Shown piece after piece: positions 23,918-32,120 of a stretch of DNA of 64,000 nucleotides (position 1 is the first letter of the stretch; each line of letters opens with the position of its first letter). The notes beneath the pieces were generated by a model. It was not told the origin of the DNA and did no database searches. It saw only the letters and a list, made by a program, of their open reading frames with translations. Location of the stretch: the NCBI GenBank assembly GCA_035699745.1, contig DASSPH010000070.1, positions 1-64,000 on the forward strand, given 5' to 3'. A program made the position numbers and the translations under genes. The DNA comes from Vicinamibacterales bacterium (lineage in GTDB: Bacteria; Acidobacteriota; Vicinamibacteria; Vicinamibacterales; 2-12-FULL-66-21).

Positions 23918-25531
23918 TCAGGCGGCAGGTCCGTACCGCAGCACCATCGCGGTGATGTCGTCGCTCTGGGCGGCTCCTTTGGAGAACTCCCGGACGTCGG
24001 CGAAGATCGCCTGCAGCAGGTCGGCCGGGGTGGCGCCGGGATGCCGCCCGGCGGTGGCGATGATCCGCGCTTCGCCGTACTCCTCGCCGTCCGCCGACAG
24101 CGCCTCCGAGACGCCGTCGCTGAAGACGAGCAGCACGTCGCCGGCCGAGAGCTGCACCGTCTCTTCCTCGAATGACGCCGCCTCGAACAGCCCGACGATC
24201 GGGCCGCCGACTTCCAGCCGGCGGACGCCGCCGGCGCCGAGCACGAGCGGCGGATTGTGGCCGGCGTTGCAGTAGGTCAGCCGGCCGTCGGGTTCCAGCG
24301 TGCCGTACATCAGCGTGACGAACCGCGACTCGATGCCGCGCTTGTAGAGGGCGTGGTTGACGCGCTTGATGGTCTGCGACGGCGTGTCGCTCGCCGCCGC
24401 CTGCGCGGCGAAGATGCCCTGCATCATCGCGCTGAGCAGCGCCGCCGGCGGTCCCTTGCCCGCCACGTCTCCGAGCGCGAAGCCGAACGCGCCGGTCGGC
24501 AGGTCGACGTAATCGTAGAAGTCGCCGCCGATCGAGCGGCACGGAAGCGACGAGGCGGCGGTGCGGAAGAAGCTGCCCGCGTGGCCGGCCCGCGGCAGGA
24601 GCGCCTGCTGGATCTCGGCGGCGATGCGCATCTCCTGCTCCATCTTCGCCTTCTCCATCGTCTCGCGATAGAGCCGGGCGTTCTCGATCGCGACCGCCGC
24701 TTCGGTGGCCAGCGTCTCGAGCGCGCCGCGCGTCGAACCGGAGAGGAACGAGCCCTTCTCACGGCTGTCGAGATAGAGCACGCCGATGCGCCGCTCCCCC
24801 GCCACCTCGTCGGCGCGATCGACGTAGCGCACCAGCTTCAGCGGCACGCACTGCACGTTGCGGATGCCGAGCGCCACCGTGCCCATGTGCACGTTCGCCA
24901 GGTCGCCGTCGAGCAGGTCGGCGAGGATGGCCGGCTCGCCGGTGCGGAAGACTTCTTCGGGGATCTTGCGGCTGGTCGCGAAGCTGGTGCCGGAGAGCGT
25001 CTGCGCGCGGCGGCCGCGGGCGAGCTTGAACTCCAGATCGTTGGAGCCGGTCGCCATCATGATGAACCCGCGCTCGGCGCCGGTCACCTCGATCGCCGAA
25101 TCCAGCACCAGCGCCAGCACGTCGTCCAGCACGCGGCCGCTGCCGAGGGCGCGCAGGCCGTCGAGCAACGCCGCGATCTGGCGCAGGTCGCCGATCGCCG
25201 TGGTCGTCGCCTTGTCCTGGTTGGGCGGGTTGTCGGCGAGCAGGAACACCAGTTCGGCGCCGCCCGTCCGTCCCAGCCGGATGCGGTCGCCGTGCGCCAG
25301 CACCCGCTCGGTCACCTGCTCGTCGTTGACGTAGGTGCCGTAGCGGGACTGCTTGTCCTTGACGACGAAGCCGCCGGTGGCGGCGACGATTTCGGCGTGA
25401 TCGCGCGAGACTTCGCTGCCGGCGAGCCGAAGATCGTTGGTCTCACGCCGGCCGATGCCGAACGCCTCCTTCGAGATCGGCACGATCCGCCGGCCCAGCG
25501 CGTCGGTGACTTCGAGACGGGCGTCGGGCAT
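23918..25531 (-). CDS. FHA-GAF-PP2C (RsbU/SpoIIE-type) serine phosphatase
   Basis: The 537-residue protein has an N-terminal FHA domain (about 18-100; FGIGRRETNDLRL, VSRDHAEIV, SRYGTYVNDEQV), a GAF domain (about 128-285; VTGAERGFIMM, IGVLYLDSREKG, AVAIENARLYRE), a coiled linker (QEMRIAAEIQQALLP) and a SpoIIE/PP2C-like phosphatase (about 315-535; GGDFYDYVDL, GDVAGKGPPAALLSAMMQG, YCNAGHNPPLVL, VFSDGVSEA, SDDITAMVLRY). Metal-binding aspartates are intact. It would dephosphorylate an anti-anti-sigma or other Ser/Thr-phosphorylated partner, with the FHA domain reading phospho-Thr. No STAS or RsbW gene is adjacent. It heads a downstream-directed gene run. Confidence 0.93.
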   Translation of the reverse strand: MPDARLEVTDALGRRIVPISKEAFGIGRRETNDLRLAGSEVSRDHAEIVAATGGFVVKDKQSRYGTYVNDEQVTERVLAHGDRIRLGRTGGAELVFLLADNPPNQDKATTTAIGDLRQIAALLDGLRALGSGRVLDDVLALVLDSAIEVTGAERGFIMMATGSNDLEFKLARGRRAQTLSGTSFATSRKIPEEVFRTGEPAILADLLDGDLANVHMGTVALGIRNVQCVPLKLVRYVDRADEVAGERRIGVLYLDSREKGSFLSGSTRGALETLATEAAVAIENARLYRETMEKAKMEQEMRIAAEIQQALLPRAGHAGSFFRTAASSLPCRSIGGDFYDYVDLPTGAFGFALGDVAGKGPPAALLSAMMQGIFAAQAAASDTPSQTIKRVNHALYKRGIESRFVTLMYGTLEPDGRLTYCNAGHNPPLVLGAGGVRRLEVGGPIVGLFEAASFEEETVQLSAGDVLLVFSDGVSEALSADGEEYGEARIIATAGRHPGATPADLLQAIFADVREFSKGAAQSDDITAMVLRYGPAA

Positions 25532-25549
25532 GTGCGACCCAGCAGTGTA

Positions 25550-25753
25550 TCAAAATGGCAGAGGAACCAGGCCGAGGTAAACCCCGGCCAGCACCACCAG
25601 GATGATCAGCAGGAGCAGCAGGATGAGGGGCGTGACCTTCCGCCGGCGCCGGACGTTGACGGGTTGCCGCACCGGATCGGTCGTCGCCGTGCCGCAGCGA
25701 TAACAGACGATGGCCTTGTCGGCGATTTCGGTTCCGCAGCTGCGGCAGATCAC
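25550..25753 (-). CDS. Zinc-ribbon plus single transmembrane helix protein
   Basis: The 67-residue protein has a Cys4 zinc ribbon at the N-terminus (CRSCGTEIADKAIVCYRCG), a basic linker (VRRRRK) and one long hydrophobic helix (TPLILLLLLIILVVLAGVYL). The start is GTG at 25753, 10 bp after the metal-transport permease gene, so it is probably the last gene of that operon. Many bacteria encode such short ribbon-anchor proteins and no function is established. Its position invites a link to zinc status. Confidence 0.8.
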   Translation of the reverse strand: MICRSCGTEIADKAIVCYRCGTATTDPVRQPVNVRRRRKVTPLILLLLLIILVVLAGVYLGLVPLPF

Positions 25754-25763
25754 GCCATCGATT

Positions 25764-26609
25764 CTAGGTCACCGCGCGGCGGCGAAACAACGGCCGCACC
25801 GCCGCCATCGCCACGAGCACCAGCCCGAAGGTGCAGACGATCGTCGCGCCGGTCGGCAGATCGAGGTGCAGCGACAGCCAGACGCCGAGCGCCGACACCA
25901 CCGTCCCCATCGTCCAGCCGATCGCCAGCCGCGGCCCGATGTCCTCGGCGTAGAGCATGGCGGCGACCGACGGGACGATCAGGTAGCAGAACACGAGGAG
26001 CACGCCGGCAATCGCCACCGAGGAGGTGACCACGAAGCCGAACGAGGCGTAGAACAGGAAATCCCAGAGCCGGTAATTCAGGCCGGTCGCCTCCGGGTTG
26101 CCGTGGCTGCGCGAGATGGCGAGGAACTGCCTGCGGAAGACGTAATGGAAGATGCCGATACAGCCGTAGAGAATCGCCGTCTTGATCACTTCCGGCCACG
26201 ACACCGCCAGGATGTTGCCGACCAGCATGTCCTTCAGGTGCTCCGACTCGGAGGTGGACTTGCTCATCGCCAGGATCGACGCCGCCGAGGCGACGGCGTA
26301 GCAGATGCCGATGAACGCTTCCTGCGGAATCCGCGCCGTCTTTACCCGCACGTTGGCGAAGATGGCGGCGCCGATGAAGGTGAACACCAGGCTGACCCAG
26401 TAGACCTGCGGCGAGTGCGGATCGCCGCCGGAGAACGGGAGCAGCAGCGCGATCGTCGCCCCCAGCGCGGCGATCTGCGCCAGCGACAGGTCGACGAAGA
26501 TCACGCCGCGCTCGACGACGTGCACGCCGAGATAGGCGTGGATGCCGGTCAGGATCAAGCTGGCGACGAACGGCGCCGCCAGGAACTGCAGAACGGTCAG
26601 CTCGCTCAT
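25764..26609 (-). CDS. Metal (Zn/Mn-type) ABC transporter permease
   Basis: The 281-residue protein has about eight hydrophobic helices and the ABC-3 family pattern: an early GVHVVERGVIFVDLSLAQIAALGATIA and a later VAIAGVLLVFCYLIVPSVAAMLYA, which match ZnuB/MntB-type permeases. It would move Zn2+, Mn2+ or Fe2+ delivered by the binding protein encoded just upstream (4-bp gap). The operon lacks the expected ATP-binding subunit, so that must be encoded elsewhere. Metal choice cannot be read directly. Confidence 0.92.
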   Translation of the reverse strand: MSELTVLQFLAAPFVASLILTGIHAYLGVHVVERGVIFVDLSLAQIAALGATIALLLPFSGGDPHSPQVYWVSLVFTFIGAAIFANVRVKTARIPQEAFIGICYAVASAASILAMSKSTSESEHLKDMLVGNILAVSWPEVIKTAILYGCIGIFHYVFRRQFLAISRSHGNPEATGLNYRLWDFLFYASFGFVVTSSVAIAGVLLVFCYLIVPSVAAMLYAEDIGPRLAIGWTMGTVVSALGVWLSLHLDLPTGATIVCTFGLVLVAMAAVRPLFRRRAVT

Positions 26610-26613
26610 CGCG

Positions 26614-27537
26614 CTACTTCGCGCCGGCGGCCTTGATCGCCTCCAGCAGCAGCGCGATGTCGGTGTCGAACAGTTTGAAGTAGTCCGACGCCGCCGGCAC
26701 GCCGCCGACCGAGGGGGGCAGCACCACGACCCGGCCGCCGGTCTTGTCGGCGATCGAGTTCGGTGTCTTGAGGTCGAAATAGGGCTCGACCAGGATCAGC
26801 TTCACGTTCTGCGCCTTCATCGCGTTGATCACGTCGAGCGTGTGCTGCGGCGTCGGCGGAATGCCCGGCTTCGGCTCGACGTAGCCGATCACCTCCAGCC
26901 CGAACGCGTCGGCGAAGTTCGCCCACGAACGGTGGTAGGTCACCACCTTCAGCCCCTTGTACGGCGCCATCTGCGCCTTCCAGCGCTGCTGCGCTTCGGT
27001 CAGGCGGCGCCCGAAGTCCGCCTCGCGCTGGGCGTAATACGCCGCGTTGGCGGCGTCGAGCTGCGACAGGCGCGCCTTGATCGCCTGCGCGATCCGCCGG
27101 CCGTTCTCGGGATCCAGCCAGTAATGCGGGTTGCCGAGCGGATGGACGTCCCCCATCGCGCGGGTGATCGTCCCGGTGGGCAGCTCGAGAATCTTCGCCC
27201 CTTGCGACGGATCGAGATACCCGTTCGAGCCCGGCTGGATCCTCGCGTTGCGGCTCTGGGTGATGAGCGGCGGCAGCCACCCGAGCTCGAGGTCCCGGCC
27301 GACCACGATGAGCAGGTCGGCGCGGTTCAGCGTCAGCACGAAGCTCGGCTTGGCTTCGACGAAATGCGGATCCTGATAGCCCTTGGCGAGCGGCGTGACC
27401 TTGATCCTGTCGCCGCCGATCTCCTGGGCGATCGACGCCAGATCCTGCGTGGTGGCCACGACGTTGAGCGCGGCCCGGGCGGGCGCCGCGGCGAGCAGGA
27501 TCGCCGCGGCCGCAAGTGCGAGACGGATGAATTTCAT
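26614..27537 (-). CDS. Periplasmic metal-binding protein of ABC transporter (cluster A-I, ZnuA-like)
   Basis: The 307-residue protein has a signal peptide (LALAAAAILLAAAPARA) and the two-lobed cluster A-I layout: a first metal His in DPHFVEAKPS, a second in GNPHYWLDPEN, a third in TYHRSWANFADAFGL, and an acidic ligand region VEPYFDLKTP. The long His/Asp-rich loop typical of many ZnuA proteins is absent, so Mn2+ or another metal is possible. It is between the porin-like gene (13 bp) and the permease gene (4 bp). Confidence 0.92.
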   Translation of the reverse strand: MKFIRLALAAAAILLAAAPARAALNVVATTQDLASIAQEIGGDRIKVTPLAKGYQDPHFVEAKPSFVLTLNRADLLIVVGRDLELGWLPPLITQSRNARIQPGSNGYLDPSQGAKILELPTGTITRAMGDVHPLGNPHYWLDPENGRRIAQAIKARLSQLDAANAAYYAQREADFGRRLTEAQQRWKAQMAPYKGLKVVTYHRSWANFADAFGLEVIGYVEPKPGIPPTPQHTLDVINAMKAQNVKLILVEPYFDLKTPNSIADKTGGRVVVLPPSVGGVPAASDYFKLFDTDIALLLEAIKAAGAK

Positions 27538-27550
27538 GATGATGCCACCC

Positions 27551-28849
27551 CTAGAACACGTGCGCGCCGTGCGCGCCGATCGAAAACAGGAACTGGAACA
27601 GCAGCTCGTTGCCCTTCACCCCCTCGGCGTACGACGTCCGCCGGTACTGCGCGCGGACCTGGCTGAACTCGCTCGGCCAGAACGTCAGCAGCAGCGATCC
27701 GCTCTTGTCGCCGAGCGCCGTGTCGATCGCGCGATCGGAGAAGTCGTACCGGCCGCCGGCGAACCAGCGCCGGGCGAACTGGTATTCGCCGCTGACGTAG
27801 GCGCCGAACGCCTTGCCGCCGTCCAGCCCGTCGTCGCGCTTGCTCCAGAACAGCTCGGTCCGGCCGAGGAACCGCCGGTAAATCGCGCGCCGCAGCGGCC
27901 GGTAGCGGAACGTCGCGTCGATGCCGAACACCCGCGTCATCGAGTCGGGACCGCCGTCATTGCGCCCGTAGACGAACGACGTCCCGAGATCCACGTTGGT
28001 GGACTCGGTGATGTCGCGATAGCCGCGCAGCCGGCCGAGATAGGCGAGATCGCTCCGCTTCTCCCCGGTGAACAGATCGTTCGTGCCGTTGTAGATCTCG
28101 CCCGTCGCCTCGAGGAAGAGCGCCGGGTTCGGGATCAGCTTCGAGACCGACACGCCTGAATCGTTCAGCCCCTCGTCCCCCCCGAGCAGGTTGCGAATCG
28201 GCAGCGGTGTGTCGACCCACGGCAGGTTGTGGCTGTGGAACGTGTTCGCCTTGCCGAACTGCGCCTTCATCTTTCCTACCTTGGCGAGCAGGCCGCCCGG
28301 CAGCGTCGGGAACGTCAGGAAGCCCTCCTCGATCTCGAGCCCCTCGGGAGACGCGGCCAGGAAGAAGTCGGCCCTCGCATACGGATCGACGATCGCCTGC
28401 AGGCTGACTTCGGCTTCGTTCAACTGGAGCGCCGGCAGCGGCTCGACGTCGTTCTTTCCCGCCGCGCCGATGAAGTTTCCGATGACGGCGATATCCGGGT
28501 TGAAGATCTTCGACAGCGCCGACACGTTGCCGTAGACCGGCAGCGCGCCGGCCGGACCTGCCGCACCGGCCGCTCCGGGCGGCGTCTCGACCGTGGGCGG
28601 CTGGGCGCCGGCGGGAGCGGCTCCCGGGGGCGCGGCGGCCGGCGGCTGGGCCGGCGGCGCGGCGACCGGCGGCTGGGCTGCTGCCTCGAGCGCCGCGACC
28701 TTCTGCTGCAGCGCGTCGAGCTGCTGCTTGAGCAGCGCAATCTGCGCCCGCAGGTCTTCCTGCGTACCCTGCGCGTACGCCGGTGCGGCACACCCCAGCG
28801 CCGCGAGCACGGCGATCGCCGTACAGGTCTCCCTGAACGAATGCAACAC
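27551..28849 (-). CDS. Coiled-coil porin-like outer-membrane protein of the metal-uptake operon
   Basis: This 432-residue protein begins with a signal peptide (AIAVLAALGCAAPAYAQ). A short coiled coil (LRAQIALLKQQLDALQQKVAALEA), a Pro/Ala/Gly-rich linker and a predicted beta barrel follow, with alternating aromatic strands ending in a C-terminal Phe. The N-terminal heptad coiled coil recalls porins that are tethered to or trimerise on the cell wall. GTG at 28849 has GGAGG 6 nt upstream and gives the clean signal peptide, so I choose it. Its place between an exported CxxCH protein and the binding protein suggests it lets metal through the outer membrane. Confidence 0.82.
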   Translation of the reverse strand: MLHSFRETCTAIAVLAALGCAAPAYAQGTQEDLRAQIALLKQQLDALQQKVAALEAAAQPPVAAPPAQPPAAAPPGAAPAGAQPPTVETPPGAAGAAGPAGALPVYGNVSALSKIFNPDIAVIGNFIGAAGKNDVEPLPALQLNEAEVSLQAIVDPYARADFFLAASPEGLEIEEGFLTFPTLPGGLLAKVGKMKAQFGKANTFHSHNLPWVDTPLPIRNLLGGDEGLNDSGVSVSKLIPNPALFLEATGEIYNGTNDLFTGEKRSDLAYLGRLRGYRDITESTNVDLGTSFVYGRNDGGPDSMTRVFGIDATFRYRPLRRAIYRRFLGRTELFWSKRDDGLDGGKAFGAYVSGEYQFARRWFAGGRYDFSDRAIDTALGDKSGSLLLTFWPSEFSQVRAQYRRTSYAEGVKGNELLFQFLFSIGAHGAHVF

Positions 28850-28895
28850 GACTGACCTCCTCGCCGGAGCCCGGCGAAAACGAATGAACTGACGG

Positions 28896-29201
28896 TTAGA
28901 TCGCGGGGTCAGCCGAGGGGGGAGGCGCGCGGCCGGACGAGGGAGAAAGCGTGCAGGACGGCGGGATTCGGGAGGCCGCCTCGACGGCGGCGCCGGCGTC
29001 CGCCAGATCGGCGGAGGACACGGACGGACGCGTTCCGCCGGGATCGGTCGAGGCGCCGACGTGGCAGGTCGAGCAGTGCGTGCTCGACTTGAAGTGGCAC
29101 ACGACGTCGTGGTGCGCGAACGGCATCGCCGCGAGCGCCACGAAGTACGCCGCAATGACCCAGCGGAGCGTTGCGCCCAGCCGGGGCCGGGTTGGTGCCA
29201 C
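28896..29201 (-). CDS. Small exported protein with HCSTCHVG (CxxCH) motif
   Basis: The 101-residue protein has a hydrophobic N-terminal helix (WVIAAYFVALAAMPFA), then HHDVVCHFKSSTHCSTCHVGAS. This is a His/Cys-dense segment containing a CxxCH that could bind heme or, given the operon, Zn or another metal. The rest is Ala/Ser/Pro-rich and poorly structured. The GTG at 29201 follows a perfect TATAAT (minus strand, 29207-29212) by five bases, so the mRNA may be leaderless. It lies upstream of the porin-like gene and leads the metal-uptake operon. I do not recognise a named family. Confidence 0.68.
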   Translation of the reverse strand: MAPTRPRLGATLRWVIAAYFVALAAMPFAHHDVVCHFKSSTHCSTCHVGASTDPGGTRPSVSSADLADAGAAVEAASRIPPSCTLSPSSGRAPPPSADPAI

Positions 29202-29259
29202 ACCTGATTATACTGCCGCGCCGCGGGACGCCGTTTACGGCTCCCGTATACTCGAATCG
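29202..29259. promoter_or_regulatory. Compact divergent promoter pair (metal-uptake operon / rhomboid)
   Basis: In 58 bp lie two opposed -10-like hexamers: TATAAT on the minus strand at 29207-29212, five bases before the GTG at 29201, and TATACT on the plus strand at 29247-29252, seven bases before the ATG at 29260. Neither gene has a Shine-Dalgarno site in the remaining space. I could not find matching -35 elements or a clear Zur or MntR operator. Confidence 0.55.
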
Positions 29260-29916
29260 ATGATCCCGCTCAGCGACGTCATCCCCTCCCGCACGGTGCC
29301 GGTGGTGACGATCGCGCTGATCATCGTCAACACGCTCGTCTTTCTCTACGAGCAGCTGCTGCCCGAGCCGCTCCTGCAGCAGTTCGTCGCCGCCTACGCC
29401 CTGATCCCCGCGTGGTTCAGCGTCCCGGCGCTGTTCACCAGCCAGTTCCTGCACGGCGGCTGGATGCACATCATCTCCAACATGCTCTATCTCTGGATCT
29501 TCGGCGACAACGTCGAAGACCGGCTCGGTCACGTTCGCTACCTGATCTTCTATCTCGGCGCGGGCGCCGCCGCGGCCGTCCTGCAGACCCTGTTCGATCC
29601 GTTTTCGCGCATCCCGATGGTGGGCGCGAGCGGCGCGATCGCCGGGGTGATGGGCGCGTACTTCGTGCTCTATCCGTACTCACGGGTGCTGACCGCGGTG
29701 TTCCTCATCATCTTCTTCGACATCATCGAGATCCCGGCCGTGTTCTTCCTGGGTCTGTGGTTCCTCCTGCAGCTGCTGAGCGGCGTGGGCTCGCTGGCGG
29801 CGAGCGGCGCCGGCGGAGGGGGGATCGCCTTCTGGGCCCACATCGGCGGCTTCGTCGCGGGAGTGCTGATCGGCCTGGTGCTTCGATCGCGCGACAACCG
29901 GTGGGCAGCGATATGA
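29260..29916 (+). CDS. Rhomboid-family intramembrane serine protease
   Basis: The 218-residue protein has six hydrophobic helices with the rhomboid landmarks: the loop HGGWMHIISNMLYLWIFGDNVED (about 65-87), the catalytic Ser124 in GASGAIAGVMGAY, and the catalytic His194 in FWAHIGGFVAG. It would cleave transmembrane segments of other proteins in the inner membrane. The ATG at 29260 fits the family length and lies 7 nt after a TATACT. It overlaps the next gene by ATGA, so they are co-transcribed. Confidence 0.94.
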   Translation: MIPLSDVIPSRTVPVVTIALIIVNTLVFLYEQLLPEPLLQQFVAAYALIPAWFSVPALFTSQFLHGGWMHIISNMLYLWIFGDNVEDRLGHVRYLIFYLGAGAAAAVLQTLFDPFSRIPMVGASGAIAGVMGAYFVLYPYSRVLTAVFLIIFFDIIEIPAVFFLGLWFLLQLLSGVGSLAASGAGGGGIAFWAHIGGFVAGVLIGLVLRSRDNRWAAI

Positions 29917-31148
29917 TGCGTATCCACATGTCCATGCGCACGCTCGTCCTCGCCGCAATCGCCTGCACCGGGTTGGCTGTCGCTCCGTCGGGCCAGTCGC
30001 AGCCCCCCTGGACTCTCGACGTGAAGCCGCTGACCCTCGCCGCGCAGCCGGGCAGCGGCCAGCCCCAACTCAACGTCTCGACCCGGGGGACGATGCTGAG
30101 CTGGGTCGAGCGTACCGGCGAGACGGCGACGCTCAAGTGGGCGGAACGCACCGCCACCGGATGGTCGGCGCCGCGGCAGGCCGCGTCCGGCGCCAACTGG
30201 TTCGTGAACTGGGCCGACGTCCCCTCCGTCGTACGCCTGCCCGACGGCTCGCTCGCGGCGCACTGGCTCCAGAAGAGCGGCAGCGGCACCTACGCCTACG
30301 ACGTCCGGCTCGCCTTCTCCGGCGACGACGGGAGGACGTGGAGCAAGGACGTGACGCCGCATTCGGACGGCACGCAGACAGAGCACGGATTCGGCTCGCT
30401 GTTCGCCATGCCCGATCGCGGCGTCGGACTGGTGTGGCTCGACGGCAGGGCGATGACGCCGGGACACGGCGAGCACGGCGGCGGCGACATGTCGCTGCGC
30501 TTCGGCGCGTTCGGGCGGGATCGCGCGCAGAAGATCGAGGCGGCGGTGGACACGCGCGTCTGCGAGTGCTGCCCCACCGCATCCGCCGTCACCGCCGACG
30601 GTCCGATCGTCGCCTATCGCGATCGCGCTCCGGACAACACGCGCGACATCTACGTGGCGCGGCTGGTGAACGGCAAATGGACGGAAGGGGCGCCGGTGCA
30701 CGAGGACGGCTGGATCTTCCCCGCCTGCCCGGTGAACGGACCGGCGCTGAGCGCGCGCGGACGCGACGTCGCGATCGCGTGGTACACCGGCGCCAACGGC
30801 GCGCCGCGATCGTTCGCGGCATTCTCCAGCGACGCCGGCAAGACGTTCGGCCCGCCGATTCTGCTCGACGGCAACGGATCGCTGGGCCGTGTCGGAGTGG
30901 CGCTGCTGCCCGACGGCTCGGCGGCGGCGAGTTACATCGCCGTGACGCCGGACAAGCGCGCCGAGTTCCGCGTCCGGCGGATCGAGCGCGGCGGCGCCGC
31001 GTCGGCGCCGGTGACGATCGCCGCGATCGATGCCGGGCGCACCAGCGGCTACCCGCGCATGGCGCTGTCCGGCAACGAGCTCGTGTTCGCGTGGATCGAA
31101 GGGACCCGCCCGACGCAGGTCCGGACGGCGGCGGCGCAGGTCCGCTAG
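29913..31148 (+). CDS. Exported sialidase-like (BNR repeat) protein with CECC motif
   Basis: The 411-residue protein has a signal peptide (MRTLVLAAIACTGLAVA) and a body of repeated beta-hairpins with Asp-box-like patterns (SGDDGRTWSKD, SSDAGKTFGPP). These are the mark of BNR/sialidase-type beta propellers. A striking central phrase, DTRVCECCPTASAV, and a later FPACPVNGPAL provide four closely spaced cysteines plus one more, suggesting disulphides or a metal site. No catalytic sialidase Tyr/Glu set is evident, so the name reflects fold only. It overlaps the rhomboid stop (ATGA); alternative starts at 29928 and 29934 are possible. Confidence 0.78.
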   Translation: MMRIHMSMRTLVLAAIACTGLAVAPSGQSQPPWTLDVKPLTLAAQPGSGQPQLNVSTRGTMLSWVERTGETATLKWAERTATGWSAPRQAASGANWFVNWADVPSVVRLPDGSLAAHWLQKSGSGTYAYDVRLAFSGDDGRTWSKDVTPHSDGTQTEHGFGSLFAMPDRGVGLVWLDGRAMTPGHGEHGGGDMSLRFGAFGRDRAQKIEAAVDTRVCECCPTASAVTADGPIVAYRDRAPDNTRDIYVARLVNGKWTEGAPVHEDGWIFPACPVNGPALSARGRDVAIAWYTGANGAPRSFAAFSSDAGKTFGPPILLDGNGSLGRVGVALLPDGSAAASYIAVTPDKRAEFRVRRIERGGAASAPVTIAAIDAGRTSGYPRMALSGNELVFAWIEGTRPTQVRTAAAQVR

Positions 31149-31154
31149 GCGAGG

Positions 31155-32120
31155 CTACGTCTTCTGCCGGTTGCGGATGTCGCGGGAGACGCGCGCCAGA
31201 TCGATCATCAGCTTCTCGAACTCCTCGCGGTATTCCTCCGGCGTCATCAACTGGCGCCGCATCTTGAGATCGTCGACTTCGATCTGAAGCGTCGTGCGCT
31301 TCTGCAGCAGGCGCAGCAGCTCTTCGTCGGTCGGCGCGGCGCCGGGCACGTCGGGATCCAGATAGAGGCGGCTCGCGGCGGAGCCGTCCTTGCCGTCTTC
31401 CCCCGCCTCCCTCCCCACGCCATCGCCGTCGTCATCGATCAACGATCGCTCGGTCGCGAGCTGACCGCGCTGCGCGTAGTACCGCCGGACGCCGAGGCTC
31501 GCCGCTGCGAACGCTTCCCAGATCGATACCCGGCCGTTCTTGTCGAGATCGGCGGCGGTATCGGTGAGGGCGCGGATGAAGTACTCCGGGAACACGGTGT
31601 CGAACCGCTGCGCGGCGGAATCGGTGGCGGTGATCACGATGCGGCGCGCACCGGAGAGGTGCTCGAGAAACGGGAAGCTGGAAGCGGTGGAGTTGACGAT
31701 CACGGTACGCGCCTGGATCGGCTTGAGCAGCGCGCCCCACTCGCCCGACGTGAGGTCCGGCCCGACCAGGTTGAACTTGGCTTCGGCGCCGTCGAACGAG
31801 CCGTGCCCGATGAGCAGGACCATCAGCAGGTCGTCCGCCGTGAGCTGGCGACGAAGATCGGCCAGCGTGCGGCGGACGTTGTCGCTGGTTGCGGCGTGGG
31901 CCGCATCGCCGCCCTCGAACAGGGTGAGGATGTGCGCGGCGTCGAACCCGAGCCGTTCGAGGAGCGCCGTCACCGCCGACTGCCGCCAGCGTGCGTACTG
32001 GTCCGCGTAGGTCGGCTCGCCGTGCGCGCCCGTAACGATCAGGGCATAGCGCTCCGCGGCCGATGCCGGCGCGGAAACCGTCAGAACCGCCAGGAGCACG
32101 AGCCCGGCGAGCCCTCTCAT
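31155..32120 (-). CDS. Caspase-fold (C13/legumain-like) exported protein, catalytic Cys missing, with EF-hand
   Basis: The 321-residue protein has a signal peptide (about 1-21), then a caspase-like fold: RYALIVTG, LLMVLLIGHGSFDG with the catalytic-type His106, and VIVNSTASSFPFLEHLSG, where clan CD enzymes normally have the nucleophilic Cys. Here residues 144-146 are Ser-Thr-Ala-type, so cysteine protease activity is unlikely. Residues 191-202 (DLDKNGRVSIWE) match an EF-hand calcium loop, and DDDGDG at 229-234 is another acidic cluster. The C-terminus is a coiled coil. It is last in the MoxR/VWA operon and overlaps the preceding gene by ATGA. Confidence 0.8.
   Translation of the reverse strand: MRGLAGLVLLAVLTVSAPASAAERYALIVTGAHGEPTYADQYARWRQSAVTALLERLGFDAAHILTLFEGGDAAHAATSDNVRRTLADLRRQLTADDLLMVLLIGHGSFDGAEAKFNLVGPDLTSGEWGALLKPIQARTVIVNSTASSFPFLEHLSGARRIVITATDSAAQRFDTVFPEYFIRALTDTAADLDKNGRVSIWEAFAAASLGVRRYYAQRGQLATERSLIDDDGDGVGREAGEDGKDGSAASRLYLDPDVPGAAPTDEELLRLLQKRTTLQIEVDDLKMRRQLMTPEEYREEFEKLMIDLARVSRDIRNRQKT

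Noticed and set aside
29913-31148. Active sialidase
   Set aside because: Asp-box-like hairpins are present, but the arginine triad and catalytic Tyr/Glu/Asp of sialidases are not recognisable.
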